A DNA stretch of 7,737 nucleotides from Candidatus Cloacimonas sp. SDB (GTDB lineage: Bacteria > Cloacimonadota > Cloacimonadia > Cloacimonadales > TCS61), in assembly GCA_001412425.1 (NCBI GenBank), contig LKUH01000251.1:1-7737 (forward strand). The letters run 5' to 3'. The notes below the pieces were generated by a model. That model was not told the DNA's origin. It was given only the letters and a program-made list of their open reading frames with translations, and ran no database searches. Both the position numbers and the translations under genes were made by a program. Positions 7,703 through 7,737 of this stretch are shown piece by piece; the stretch's first letter is position 1; each line of letters starts with the position of its first letter.

Positions 7703-7726
7703 TACCCCGGGGCAAGCCCCGAGGTA
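7703..7726. repeat. GC-rich palindrome after the last gene
   Basis: Arms 7703-7713 (TACCCCGGGGC) and 7716-7726 (GCCCCGAGGTA) are inverted copies separated by AA. On the + strand there is one C-A mismatch; on the - strand the same position is a G-U wobble, so the hairpin is fully paired only in RNA from the - strand. It sits 17 bases past the stop of the E1-like gene. No T-run follows it on either strand, so it is not a standard intrinsic terminator. It could still help end or protect the transcript, or be one copy of a dispersed palindromic repeat. The remaining bases of 7686-7737 hold nothing else I can identify. Confidence 0.6.
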
Positions 7727-7737
7727 TCAAAAAGTGT

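Noticed and set aside
7703..7737. Intrinsic terminator for the four-gene run
   Set aside because: The stem is strong, but no T-run follows on the + strand (TCAAAAAGTGT), and the - strand has none after the stem either. It was kept only as a palindrome.
1..7737. Defence island, CRISPR array, tRNA, rRNA or insertion sequence
   Set aside because: No spaced repeats, transposase motifs, terminal inverted repeats bounding a gene, or RNA gene signatures were seen. The E1/ubiquitin-like pair lacks the E2 and JAMM partners typical of antiviral ubiquitin-like operons.

Overview
The window looks like a piece of chromosome from an uncultured or anaerobic bacterium of the Fibrobacterota-Chlorobi-Bacteroidota superphylum, most likely Candidatus Cloacimonadota. 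The main reason is the C-terminal tail on both large proteins. Each begins with the QNYPNPF motif and ends in a SG(V/I)Y(L/F)YK(I/L)...RKM(L/V)L(I/L)K pattern, which is the type A sorting domain of the type IX secretion system (T9SS). That tail style is common in Cloacimonadota, Ignavibacteria and Marinimicrobia. The phylum call is an inference from tail style, domain mix and moderate-to-low GC; no rRNA is present.

Layout: four genes lie on the + strand, packed with gaps of 8, 1 and 11 bases and no visible internal promoter, so they probably form one transcription unit or its 3' part. (1) 1-3009 is a 5'-truncated secreted protein. It has the tail end of a signal peptide, a beta-sandwich-like N-terminal region, a PKD-like domain, a complete CapA-type metallophosphatase-like domain, a second carbohydrate-binding-like region and a T9SS tail. 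(2) 3018-6701 is a gingipain-like peptidase C25 family protein with signal peptide, propeptide, catalytic-type domain, Ig-like modules, a beta-sandwich domain and a T9SS tail. Its expected catalytic histidine is an alanine. (3) 6703-6981 is a small ubiquitin-like MoaD/ThiS-family sulfur carrier ending in four glycines. (4) 6993-7685 is a short ThiF/MoeB/HesA-type E1-like adenylyltransferase lacking the usual zinc-binding cysteine pairs. A GC-rich palindrome follows at 7703-7726.

The two halves act in different places. Genes 1 and 2 encode exported, probably surface-attached proteins. Genes 3 and 4 form a cytosolic carrier/activator pair in which the E1-like enzyme would adenylate the C-terminal glycine of the small protein for sulfur transfer (molybdopterin/tungstopterin or thiamin type) or, less likely, protein conjugation. 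Nothing in the sequence links the halves functionally beyond their close packing. The strongest points for follow-up are the His-to-Ala change in the C25 domain, the CapA-type enzyme as T9SS cargo, and the minimal zinc-less E1 paired with a GGGG-tailed ubiquitin-like protein.
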